Source of the DNA: Clostridia bacterium
GTDB lineage: Bacteria > Bacillota > Clostridia > Christensenellales > Borkfalkiaceae
Direction of reading: 5' to 3'
Length of the DNA stretch: 37,167 nucleotides
Assembly: GCA_017471945.1 (NCBI GenBank)
Contig: JAFURH010000012.1
Span: 1-37,167, forward strand
The position numbers and the translations under genes are program-made. Position 1 is the first letter of the stretch. Every line of letters starts with the position of its first letter. Shown piece by piece: positions 8,921-17,259 of the stretch. The notes beneath the pieces were generated by a model. It was not told the DNA's origin, ran no database searches, and saw nothing but the letters and a program-made list of their open reading frames with translations.

Positions 8921-10329
8921 TGAACAACTATGGCGAAAACGAAAACTTCGGCGGGTATTCGTATAACCCCGCCCCTCAGGAAGAGATTCCCGCGGTGGAA
9001 GCGGAATCGAATAACCTTTCGGGCGTGGCTAAGATCAAAGTGATCGGCGTCGGCGGCGCGGGGAATAACGCCGTCAACCGTTTGATCGAATCGGGGCTTC
9101 AAGGCGCGGAGTATATCGTGGTCAACACCGATAACCAAGCGTTGCTTCGCTCGCAGGCGAACCGCCGTATCCAAATCGGCGTAAAGCTTACGAAAGGGCT
9201 CGGCGCGGGCGCTGATCCTTCGGTGGGCAGAGCGGCGGCGGAAGAAAATAAAGAGGAGATCCAAAACGCCCTCAAAGATACCGACCTTCTGTTCATTACC
9301 GCGGGTATGGGCGGCGGTACGGGTACGGGCGCTGCACCCGTGATCGCAAAGATCGCAAAGGATATGAAGATATTGACGGTTGCGGTCGTTACCCTGCCTT
9401 TCACCTTTGAAGCAAAACGCAGAATGGACAACGCGACGGCGGGCGTGGAAGAGCTGTCTAAATACGTAGACTCTATTATCACCATTCCCAACGACAAGAT
9501 CCGTCAAGTCGTGCCGAAGGGCACTTCCTTTCCCGAAGCGCTTAAAGTCGCGGACGGCGTACTCCGTCAAGGAATTCGCGGGATCGCGGAGCTTATCGTC
9601 AAGCCCTCTTTGATTAATCTCGACTTTGCGGACGTGAAAACCACGCTCAAAGGTCGCGGGATCGCGCATATGGGTATCGGCGTAGCGAAAGGGGAAAAGA
9701 GGATTTCCGACGCGGTGCGTTGCGCCGTATGCAGTCCTTTGCTCAACACCACGATCGAAGGCGCGAGCTCGGTGATTTTGAACGTCGTGGGCGGGAAAGA
9801 TTTATCGCTCGACGAAGTGTGGATGGCGGCGGACCTCGTGAAAGGGGTGATCGACTATTCCGCAAACGTTATTTTCGGCGCTTGTATCGACGAGAGTATG
9901 TCGGATGAGGTAGAAGTCGTGATTATCGCGACGGGCTTTTCGGGTAACGAACAGGTAGGCGATTCGCGCGTGTCCTCGATGCAAAGGGCCTCCGCTCTTT
10001 CCGAAAAGATCGATCGCAGTTTCAACGCGACTACTCCGCAAACGCAACCCGAACAGCCGATCCCCCCGTACAATTATCAGCCGAACGCATATCAGGGCGG
10101 CTATGCGCCCGCGCCTGCGCAAGGTTTCGCGCCGAACGTACAACCGAACGGCTATTATCCTCCCGCGCAGCCTGCGGCAGCTCCCGCTCCTGCGCCCGTG
10201 AACGAGCAAAACGGCACGTTTGAACCCGACGATCCCATTCCCACCGCGCAAGCGAAGGAAGAACCCGTGGACAGAAAACACCGTCCCAGATTCGTCGATT
10301 TCTTTATCAAGAAAAATAAAGATCAATAA
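8917..10329 (+). CDS. ftsZ: Cell division GTPase FtsZ
   Basis: A tubulin homologue that polymerises into the Z ring. The GTP-binding motifs are GVGGAGNNAVNR (44-55) and GGGTGTGAAP (132-141). The T7 synergy loop is NLDFADV, and the core is well conserved throughout. An N-terminal extension of about 35 residues precedes the core. The C-terminal linker is unusually rich in Pro, Gln, Ala and Tyr (residues ~375-450). The final peptide is basic-aromatic (HRPRFVDFFIKK) rather than the common acidic DIPxFLR-type tail. The ATG overlaps the ftsA stop (ATGA); a second ATG follows at 8920. GGAGG lies about 9 bases upstream. Confidence 0.97.
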   Translation: MMNNYGENENFGGYSYNPAPQEEIPAVEAESNNLSGVAKIKVIGVGGAGNNAVNRLIESGLQGAEYIVVNTDNQALLRSQANRRIQIGVKLTKGLGAGADPSVGRAAAEENKEEIQNALKDTDLLFITAGMGGGTGTGAAPVIAKIAKDMKILTVAVVTLPFTFEAKRRMDNATAGVEELSKYVDSIITIPNDKIRQVVPKGTSFPEALKVADGVLRQGIRGIAELIVKPSLINLDFADVKTTLKGRGIAHMGIGVAKGEKRISDAVRCAVCSPLLNTTIEGASSVILNVVGGKDLSLDEVWMAADLVKGVIDYSANVIFGACIDESMSDEVEVVIIATGFSGNEQVGDSRVSSMQRASALSEKIDRSFNATTPQTQPEQPIPPYNYQPNAYQGGYAPAPAQGFAPNVQPNGYYPPAQPAAAPAPAPVNEQNGTFEPDDPIPTAQAKEEPVDRKHRPRFVDFFIKKNKDQ

Positions 10330-10342
10330 GTGACGAAAAAAA

Positions 10343-10380
10343 TCAACCCGATCGGCTAAGTCCGTTCGGGTTATTGTTTA
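10343..10380 (+). terminator. Probable terminator after ftsZ
   Basis: AACCCGA (10345-10351) pairs with TCGGGTT (10366-10372), with an inner CGG/CCG pair. The following tract is only moderately T-rich. Confidence 0.6.
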
Positions 10381-10602
10381 TAAAAAAAGGAAAAGACGCC
10401 CGATTTTCGCGGACGCCCTTTCGAGGAAGAATAAATCAGATAGTGTGAGCGATTGTAAGTAGTCCAAACGGACGATCGTTAAAATTCTTCGATCTTAACG
10501 ATTTTAATAATTATACCATAAAACGACCGAATAGGCAAGTAAATGGAAATATTTTTTTGTTAAAAAATTATGATAGCGGTCATAAATTTTGCTTATGCCA
10601 AA
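10381..10602. other. Non-coding gap between ftsZ and murC
   Basis: No credible gene is seen. GACGCCC occurs twice near 10395-10417. A perfect 8-bp hairpin, ATCGTTAA/TTAACGAT (10475-10482 and 10495-10502), is followed by a weakly T-rich run and could act as a terminator. The rest is AT-rich and leads into the murC promoter. Confidence 0.5.
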
Positions 10603-10614
10603 TATAATATCGTA
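10603..10614 (+). promoter_or_regulatory. murC promoter -10 box directly upstream of the start codon
   Basis: A perfect TATAAT (10603-10608) ends five bases before the murC ATG (10614). Transcription would begin at or within a base or two of that ATG, giving a leaderless mRNA. No convincing -35 box is present at 17 bases. An in-frame stop at 10605-10607 rules out a longer protein. Confidence 0.6.
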
Positions 10615-11969
10615 TGTGGCTTGACGGATTAGGCGAAACGCGGAAAATTTATTTTATCGGGATCGGCGGGGTGAGTATGAGCGCTTTGGCAAAGCTCACG
10701 CGCTGTATCGGATATCAGGTATCGGGAAGCGACCTCGTTTTAGGCGAAGAGGTAGAAAAGCTGCAAAAGGCGGGCGTGCGCGTCAGAACGGGCGCGTTTT
10801 CGGGCGAGCCTTCGGAAGAACTCAAAAACGCCGACGCCGTAGCGTACACCGACGCCGTGCCCGAAACGGACGGGGAACTGATCTTTGCAAGAGCGGCGGG
10901 AAAACTGATTATAAAACGCTCGGAGCTGTTAGCCCTCGTTTGCCGAAAATTTTCCTTTACGACCGCCGTCGCGGGCAGTCACGGGAAAACGACGTGCACG
11001 GCAATGTGCGCGCATATCTTAAAATCTGCCCGCGTGCCTTTCGCGGCGCATATCGGCGGAGAAGATATACGGCTTGGCAATTTCTACATAAACGGCTTCG
11101 AACACTTCGTCACAGAGGCTTGCGAGTATAAGAAGAATTTATTGACTTTGCGCCCCGACCGCGCGATTTTATTGAATATCGACCTCGATCATATGGAGTG
11201 CTACGACGGCGAAGAGGATCTTGTGAACACGTTCAAAAGCTATTGCCGAAACGCCAAAACGGCGTTCGTGTGCGCGGACGATAAACGAAGCGAAAGGCTG
11301 GGGGATTTTCCGACCTTCGGTATAAAAAATCCCTTTGCGGACTATCGCGCCGTCGATTGGAAGCACGCGGGCGAAAAATACTCCTTTACGGTTTTGGAAT
11401 ACGGTCGGGAGCTTTGTCGCGTAAAGCTTTCCTGCGTGGGGTGGTGCAATATCTACAACGCGTTAGCCGCGTTCGCGGCGATGAGAAGCTACGGCTTCGA
11501 CGAACGGGAGATCGTTTCGGGGCTTGAAGAGTTCACGGCGGTCAAACGCCGTTACGAAGAGATCGGGAAATACCGCGGCGGGAGCTTTATTTGCGACTAC
11601 GCGCATCATCCCAAAGAGATTGCTTCCACGCTCGCCACCGCCGCAAGCGCGGCGAAAAGAAATCTGTTCGTGGTCTTTCAGCCGCACACCTATTCCCGTA
11701 CGAAGCTTTTGATGGAGGAATTTGCGAAAGTTTTAACGCCCGTCAAAAACCTCGTGATCTATAAAACGTATCCCGCCCGCGAACGCTACGACGAGGAAGG
11801 GAGTGCGCATACGCTCGCAAAACGGGTGGGGAGTTTATACGCAGAGAATATCGTCGCGCTCAAAACCTTTTTGGAAAAGTCGGTAAAGGAAGGGGACGAG
11901 GTGCTTTTTTTAGGCGCGGGAGATATCTACTACGCGGCGAAATTTTTACTCAAAGAACTGACGGAATAA
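10614..11969 (+). CDS. murC: UDP-N-acetylmuramate--L-alanine ligase (MurC)
   Basis: MurC adds L-alanine to UDP-MurNAc in the cytoplasm. The N-terminal GIGGVSMSALA motif (residues 16-26), the ATP loop GSHGKTT (121-127), EACEYKKNLL, NIDLDHMECY and the C-terminal DYAHHPKEI and FQPHTYSRT motifs are all in family order. The length is 451 residues. The start is fixed: an in-frame stop lies three codons upstream and no later Met keeps the nucleotide-binding motif. No Shine-Dalgarno precedes it, which matches the predicted leaderless transcript. It stands alone between two terminators. Confidence 0.96.
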   Translation: MWLDGLGETRKIYFIGIGGVSMSALAKLTRCIGYQVSGSDLVLGEEVEKLQKAGVRVRTGAFSGEPSEELKNADAVAYTDAVPETDGELIFARAAGKLIIKRSELLALVCRKFSFTTAVAGSHGKTTCTAMCAHILKSARVPFAAHIGGEDIRLGNFYINGFEHFVTEACEYKKNLLTLRPDRAILLNIDLDHMECYDGEEDLVNTFKSYCRNAKTAFVCADDKRSERLGDFPTFGIKNPFADYRAVDWKHAGEKYSFTVLEYGRELCRVKLSCVGWCNIYNALAAFAAMRSYGFDEREIVSGLEEFTAVKRRYEEIGKYRGGSFICDYAHHPKEIASTLATAASAAKRNLFVVFQPHTYSRTKLLMEEFAKVLTPVKNLVIYKTYPARERYDEEGSAHTLAKRVGSLYAENIVALKTFLEKSVKEGDEVLFLGAGDIYYAAKFLLKELTE

Positions 11970-11999
11970 ACGGAAAAACCATAAAAAAAGAATAAAAAT

Positions 12000-12050
12000 T
12001 CGGGCGCGCGCGAGAAAAAGAAAAAAACTTGCGTTTTCGCCCGATTTTTT
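12000..12050 (+). terminator. Rho-independent terminator after murC
   Basis: TCGGGCG (12000-12006) pairs with CGCCCGA (12038-12044), followed by a T run. The loop is long (31 bases) and purine-rich. Confidence 0.75.
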
Positions 12051-12062
12051 GCGTTAATCCGT

Positions 12063-12091
12063 TTGATAAATTCTTAAAAAAATGTTATAAT
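12063..12091 (+). promoter_or_regulatory. Extended -10 sigma-A promoter for ftsK
   Basis: TTGATA (12063-12068), a 17-base spacer, then TGTTATAAT (12083-12091): a perfect -10 with an extended TGn. Confidence 0.9.
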
Positions 12092-12133
12092 GTATAAGAA
12101 TGAGTCAATGTCGTTTACTTTGGAGGTATTAAG

Positions 12134-15100
12134 TTGAGCAAGCGCAAAAGAAAAGACGGGGCAAAGAACAATAATTCGGAATTTATCACGCGGGAAAGCT
12201 TCAGCGCGGTCTGCGCGTTGTTTTCGGCGTGCGCGCTGTTCGTGCTCTTCACGGGCTCGCTCGTGTTCGGCGAAATCGGCAGTTCCATTCAAACGCTTCT
12301 CCTCGGAATATTCGGCTACGCGGCGTATCCGCTTTTCGCGGCAGGGGTCTACCTTGGCGTGACTTCTTTGTTCGGCGCTCGACTCGTAAAACGGCGCAAA
12401 ACGGCGTTCGTGATCTGTCTTTCACTCGTCTTTTTGGGCTTGATCTTACATACCGCGTTTACCTATCCTTGGAAAATGGACGGGTATTTGACGAGATGCT
12501 TTAAATCGGGCGAAAATTTCCCCTCAACTACGGCGACGGGTTGGTTCGGCGGCTTGTTCGTCGCGGGGCTGGTTGCGCTCACCACCAAGGTCGGCGCGAT
12601 CGTGATCTTTTCCGCGCTGTTCTTGCTTTGCGTATATCTTTCCGTCGTGGCGATCAGAAAGAAGCCCGCAAAAACGGCAAACGTTCCGCAAACGCCCCAG
12701 TCGGTTCGCCCCGAAGAAAACGATTCTCCGATCACCATTGAAGGACAAGCCGCTACGGAATCGGCGGCGACTTACGCACCGCCCGTAAACGGGAATTATC
12801 CGAGCGGTGGCAATTATCCGCCTCCGCAACCGCAAAATCCTTATCCGAACGGTTACGGTTACGGCACGGCAAGCGTGCGACAGAGCCCGGGCGTCGTGTT
12901 GCCCGACGAGAGCGGTTTTTCGCCGTTCGCGCCTCCGAAGCCCGCGCCCCCGCAAAACGCCCCGCAATACGAAGGGCAGAACGGACGGGATTTTCTGTTC
13001 GGGCTTTCTCCGTCGGAAAGCTATCAAAAAAATCTTCTTTTCGACGCGAACGCGAACGTAAACAAACGCCCGCCGATGGAAGACATTCCCGCGCCGCAAA
13101 CGAATTCTTCGTTTACGCCGTCTTATCTTAATTCTTACGAAACTTCCGTAAATACCGCGCGGACTACGCCCGCGCCCAGACCGATAAACGAAGGCTACGC
13201 GGGATTTACCCCGCCCGCGCCTTCGCAAGCCTCCGAGCCTACGCCGAGCGTGTATAACGCGCCGTTTGCTCCCGAGCCTACGCCCGCTCCCGCGCCCGCC
13301 GAGCCGACCTTTGAACGGCAAAGCTTTCTTCGCGATGAGAGCGAGCAAGACCGCCCGATCCTTTCTTCGGAAGGGTTTGAAAGGACGGACAGGACGGAAA
13401 GAAACGACAGAGACGAATACAGCGATTATTTCTCACTTTCCAATCCGAATATCTACGGCAGGGACGAGGAGGACGAAACGATCACGGGCGGTTCGGCGGA
13501 AATTGTTTCACCGCGCGAAAACGATCGCGTTTCCGAACGAGAGGAATCCCGTTTTGAAATAGAAGAACCCCGCTTTGAACGGGAAGAACCGAGCTTTGAA
13601 CGCGAAGACCGTAACGCTTCCGCTTTCGATATTTTCGACGAACGGGAAGATTCCCGCGAAGAGGAGAGAAGGGTCGAGCCCGTGCGTGAAGAACCCAAAC
13701 CCGTTCCCGCGCCGCCCCCGCCTCCCAAACCTCGCGTGATCAAACCCTACGTTCGCGTGCCTCTCGATTATTTCGACTGTCGCGACGTGATGCCCGATAC
13801 GAACGAGATCGAAGTGGCGAGAACGAAAGAGGAGATCGTCAACACCCTCGCGAGCTTTAAGATCAACGACGCGACGGTTTCTTCGGTCACCTTCGGACCT
13901 ACCGTCACGCGGTATAACGTGGTCGTACCCCGTCATATTTCCTCGAAAAAAGTCGTTGCTCTCGATCAGGATATCGCGCTCAATCTGCAAGCGGCGGCAG
14001 GGGTGAATATGTACCCCAACTTCGAGGACGGCGCGGTGAGTATCGAAGTTCCCAACCGCAAACGCCAGTTCGTGCAACTCGGCTGTATGCTCACGGGCGA
14101 CGCGTACGTAAACGCAAAGCCTTCGTCGCTCACCTTCGTAATGGGTAAGGACGTCGGAAATCGTAAAGTTTACGGCGACATCTGTAAGATGATCCATTTA
14201 CTCGTCGCGGGCTCGTCGGGTTCGGGTAAGAGCGTGTTCTTAGGCTCATTGATCATCAGTTTGATCAATAAATATTCTCCCGCGGAACTTCGGTTGATTT
14301 TGATCGACCCGAAGAAGACGGAATTCGTACTCTATAACAACCTTCCGCACCTTATGATCAACGAGATCATCACCGACGTGCATAAAGCCATTCAAAGCTT
14401 GAATTGGGCGATCGGCGAAATGAACCGTCGTTACGGACTGTTCGAACAAATGAGCCGCGCGGGAACGTATGTCGTGAATATCGACGAATACAATTCGCAT
14501 CTTGCCGAAGGCGAGGAAAAGCTTCCCAAGATCGTCATTATTATCGACGAGCTTGCCGACTTGATGCTCGCGGCGAAAAAGGACGTCGAGGACAGAATTC
14601 AGAACTTAACGCAAAAGGCGCGTGCGGCGGGTATTCACCTGATCGTCGCGACCCAACGCCCGTCCGCGGACGTCATTACGGGCGTAATCAAGGGCAACCT
14701 TCCTACCCGTATCGCGTTTGCCGTGGCGGCGGAAGTGGACTCCCGCGTTATCCTCGACCAAACGGGCGCGCAAAAGCTTCTCGGCAAAGGGGATTTTCTT
14801 TACACGATGTCAGGCGTCAACACGCCCGTCCGCGTGCAGAGCGCGTTTATCTCCTCCGAGGAATCGCAGAACGTTATCAACTTTATCAAAATGAACAACG
14901 AAGCCTACTTCGACGAGTCGGCAACGGCGTTTATCAATAATTCCCGTCCCGCGGGCGATTCGTCGCTCGACGCAGGCGAGGAAGGAGTAGAGGGCGTATA
15001 CGTAGAAGCGCTCCGCTTCGTGATTTTAAGCGGCAGCGCGTCCATTTCAATGATCCAGCGCAAATGCTCCGTCGGTTATAACAAAGCGGGTAAGATTATC

Positions 15101-15205
15101 GAATGGATGGAAGAAATGGGCTACATTTCTACCTTCGACGGCGCGAAAGCGAGAAAAGTTCTGATCACCAAAGAAGAATTTGAAAGCAAATACGGCGCGC
15201 TTTAA
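12134..15205 (+). CDS. ftsK: DNA translocase FtsK/SpoIIIE
   Basis: A membrane-anchored hexameric ATPase that pumps chromosomal DNA across the closing septum, or into the forespore in sporulating relatives. The start is TTG at 12134 with GGAGG seven bases upstream. Layout of the 1023 residues: an N-terminal domain with about four membrane helices (to ~180); a long low-complexity linker rich in Pro, Glu and Arg (about 190-540) containing near-repeats of the form EE-x-RFE-x-EEP; an alpha/beta motor domain with Walker A GSSGSGKS (693-700) and Walker B IIIDELADLM; and a winged-helix gamma domain (about 940-1020) that would read the orienting DNA motif. It is longer than B. subtilis SpoIIIE because of the linker. 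Confidence 0.96.
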   Translation: MSKRKRKDGAKNNNSEFITRESFSAVCALFSACALFVLFTGSLVFGEIGSSIQTLLLGIFGYAAYPLFAAGVYLGVTSLFGARLVKRRKTAFVICLSLVFLGLILHTAFTYPWKMDGYLTRCFKSGENFPSTTATGWFGGLFVAGLVALTTKVGAIVIFSALFLLCVYLSVVAIRKKPAKTANVPQTPQSVRPEENDSPITIEGQAATESAATYAPPVNGNYPSGGNYPPPQPQNPYPNGYGYGTASVRQSPGVVLPDESGFSPFAPPKPAPPQNAPQYEGQNGRDFLFGLSPSESYQKNLLFDANANVNKRPPMEDIPAPQTNSSFTPSYLNSYETSVNTARTTPAPRPINEGYAGFTPPAPSQASEPTPSVYNAPFAPEPTPAPAPAEPTFERQSFLRDESEQDRPILSSEGFERTDRTERNDRDEYSDYFSLSNPNIYGRDEEDETITGGSAEIVSPRENDRVSEREESRFEIEEPRFEREEPSFEREDRNASAFDIFDEREDSREEERRVEPVREEPKPVPAPPPPPKPRVIKPYVRVPLDYFDCRDVMPDTNEIEVARTKEEIVNTLASFKINDATVSSVTFGPTVTRYNVVVPRHISSKKVVALDQDIALNLQAAAGVNMYPNFEDGAVSIEVPNRKRQFVQLGCMLTGDAYVNAKPSSLTFVMGKDVGNRKVYGDICKMIHLLVAGSSGSGKSVFLGSLIISLINKYSPAELRLILIDPKKTEFVLYNNLPHLMINEIITDVHKAIQSLNWAIGEMNRRYGLFEQMSRAGTYVVNIDEYNSHLAEGEEKLPKIVIIIDELADLMLAAKKDVEDRIQNLTQKARAAGIHLIVATQRPSADVITGVIKGNLPTRIAFAVAAEVDSRVILDQTGAQKLLGKGDFLYTMSGVNTPVRVQSAFISSEESQNVINFIKMNNEAYFDESATAFINNSRPAGDSSLDAGEEGVEGVYVEALRFVILSGSASISMIQRKCSVGYNKAGKIIEWMEEMGYISTFDGAKARKVLITKEEFESKYGAL

Positions 15206-15250
15206 AAAATTTCAAAAATTTTCCAAAATTTTTTCAAAACAGGCATACGG

Positions 15251-15279
15251 TTGTCATATTTTGTATGATATACTATAAA
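15251..15279 (+). promoter_or_regulatory. Promoter for rimO-pgsA-cinA
   Basis: TTGTCA (15251-15256) and TATAAA (15274-15279) are separated by 17 bases, 25 bases before the rimO ATG. The gap after ftsK is A/T-tract-rich and has no clear terminator hairpin. Confidence 0.7.
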
Positions 15280-15304
15280 TGCCGAATAAGGAAACAAGAA
15301 AAAG

Positions 15305-16639
15305 ATGTTGCGAGAAAAACTGTTCGGGCTCGTGTCGCTCGGTTGCGATAAAAACCGAGTAGACAGCGAAAAAATGCTCGGGATTCTCAAAGAAAAGGGA
15401 TATTCCACGACGGACGACCCCTCGAAGGCAAATATTATTATCGTCAACACCTGCGCGTTTTTGGCGTCCGCGAGAGAAGAAGCGATCGAAACGGTTCTCG
15501 ATCTCGCGCAATACAAAAAAAGCGGACGGCTTGAAAAACTCGTAGTGACGGGATGTCTGCCGCAAAAGTTTATCGGCGAGCTTTTTGCGCCTTTACAAGA
15601 AGGGGATATCTTTCTGGGAATCAACGAATACGAAAAACTTATTCCCGCACTCGAAGAATGTTATCGGAGCGGGAAAAGGCAAAACCTCGTCGGCGAAGGA
15701 GGGGATACCATCCGAAAAGCGCGGGTGCTTACGACCGATCCGCACTACGCCTATTTAAAGATCGCGGACGGGTGCTATAATCATTGTACTTACTGTTTGA
15801 TTCCTAAGATCCGTGGCAAATACCGTTCTTATCCTATGGAGGAGCTTTTAAAAGAAGCGGACGAGTTAGGCGAGGTGTCCGAATTGATCGTGGTCGCGCA
15901 GGATTCCACTCGCTACGGGGAAGATCTGTACGGCAAAAATCGGTTCGTAGAGCTTTTGCGGGAACTTTCCAAGCTGGAAAATATCCGCTCGATACGGCTT
16001 TTGTATTGCTATCCCGACGTGATCGGCGACGAGCTGATCGAGGAAATTCGAACGAACGAAAAAATCGTAAAATACCTCGATATTCCTTTGCAACATTCGG
16101 AAAATCGGGTGCTAAAACTAATGAACCGTAAGGGCACGCGGGAAAGCTATTTGGCGCTTTTTAAAAAGCTTCGGGAAAGCATTCCCGAAATCGCCGTCCG
16201 CTCGACCTTTATTTCGGGCTTTCCCACGGAAACGGAAGAAGAATTCGAGAGAATGAAAGAGTTTTTGCGGGAAGCCAAGCTCACCAATTGCGGGTTTTTC
16301 GCCTATTCCAAAGAACCGGATACGGGAGCTTCGAGAATGAAACCGCAAATCCACCACGCCACGAAAAAACGGCGGGTAAAAGAGTTGTATCTCGTGCAAG
16401 GGGAAATTTCGAAAGCCTTTCTTTCTTCCTTTATCGGGAAAGAGATCGAGGTGCTTTGCGACGGGATCGACTACGATAAAAAATGCTTCGTCGGTCGGGC
16501 GTACTTCAACGCTCCCGATATCGACGGAAAAGTATATTTCCACGCTGCGGAAGCGGCGCAAGGAGAAACCTATCAAGTAAAAATCAATGCCTGCGACGAA
16601 TACGATCTGTACGGCAACACGGAGGACTATATCTTATGA
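15305..16639 (+). CDS. rimO: Ribosomal protein S12 methylthiotransferase (RimO)
   Basis: A radical-SAM enzyme that adds a methylthio group to an aspartate of ribosomal protein S12. The N-terminal UPF0004 domain holds the three cluster cysteines Cys14 (SLGCDKNRVDSE, the RimO signature), Cys50 and Cys84. The radical-SAM CxxxCxxC motif is CYNHCTYC (157-164), and a C-terminal TRAM-like domain ends the protein. At 444 residues it has the standard length. The signature and the position before pgsA distinguish it from MiaB and MtaB. Its stop overlaps the pgsA start. Confidence 0.94.
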   Translation: MLREKLFGLVSLGCDKNRVDSEKMLGILKEKGYSTTDDPSKANIIIVNTCAFLASAREEAIETVLDLAQYKKSGRLEKLVVTGCLPQKFIGELFAPLQEGDIFLGINEYEKLIPALEECYRSGKRQNLVGEGGDTIRKARVLTTDPHYAYLKIADGCYNHCTYCLIPKIRGKYRSYPMEELLKEADELGEVSELIVVAQDSTRYGEDLYGKNRFVELLRELSKLENIRSIRLLYCYPDVIGDELIEEIRTNEKIVKYLDIPLQHSENRVLKLMNRKGTRESYLALFKKLRESIPEIAVRSTFISGFPTETEEEFERMKEFLREAKLTNCGFFAYSKEPDTGASRMKPQIHHATKKRRVKELYLVQGEISKAFLSSFIGKEIEVLCDGIDYDKKCFVGRAYFNAPDIDGKVYFHAAEAAQGETYQVKINACDEYDLYGNTEDYIL

Positions 16640-17232
16640 ACTTACCCAATAAAATTTCTTTGGCGCGAATTATGCTGATTCCCGTTTTCGTGTTATTTTT
16701 CTTTTGGAATTTTTCGGGACATTATTTCGTGGCGGCGGGAGTATTCGCGCTTGCGGCGATCACCGATTTTATCGACGGGCATATCGCGCGTTCGCGCCAC
16801 CTTGTCACCAACCTCGGTAAATTCCTCGACCCGATCGCGGATAAGGTATTGATCGCAACGGCGTTTATCCTCGTGCTCACGGCAAAAGAAGAGGTTTTTC
16901 TTGCGTTCGGCAGAGCGAATACGGCGGTGTATATCCTTGCTTCCGTATCCGTTTGCATTATCCTTGCGCGCGAGCTTATTATCAGCGCGTTCCGCCAGAT
17001 CGCGGCGGCTGCGGGGATCGTGCTTGCAGCGGAAAAGCTCGGCAAGTTTAAAACGGTCTTTCAAGATCTGTCCGTATTTGCGCTGTTGGTCGCGGCAGGC
17101 TGTACGGGTACGGTCGGCAAGGTCGTTTCGTGGATCGCGGTCGGCTTGTTTACGATCGCAACGGTGCTCACGATCGTTTCGGGTATTTCGTACGTATGGA
17201 AGAATAAACAGGTTTTAAAAGACACTCAATAA
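16636..17232 (+). CDS. pgsA: CDP-diacylglycerol--glycerol-3-phosphate 3-phosphatidyltransferase (PgsA)
   Basis: A membrane enzyme making phosphatidylglycerol phosphate from CDP-diacylglycerol. The 198-residue protein has the CDP-alcohol phosphotransferase motif with its invariant acidic residues: D44, D47-G48, A51-R52, G61, D65 and D69. About five membrane helices surround it. The open frame extends upstream inside rimO, but the ATG at 16636 overlaps the rimO stop (ATGA), has GGAGG about 10 bases upstream, and gives the family N-terminus MNLPNKISLARI. rimO-pgsA-cinA-recA is a common Bacillota arrangement. Confidence 0.94.
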   Translation: MNLPNKISLARIMLIPVFVLFFFWNFSGHYFVAAGVFALAAITDFIDGHIARSRHLVTNLGKFLDPIADKVLIATAFILVLTAKEEVFLAFGRANTAVYILASVSVCIILARELIISAFRQIAAAAGIVLAAEKLGKFKTVFQDLSVFALLVAAGCTGTVGKVVSWIAVGLFTIATVLTIVSGISYVWKNKQVLKDTQ

Positions 17233-17259
17233 ATTTTTATAAGGAAAGAACGGTAGGAT

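Noticed and set aside
12524-13348. 274-codon Arg-rich minus-strand ORF
   Set aside because: Shadow of the low-complexity FtsK linker; composition is an artefact of the opposite strand.
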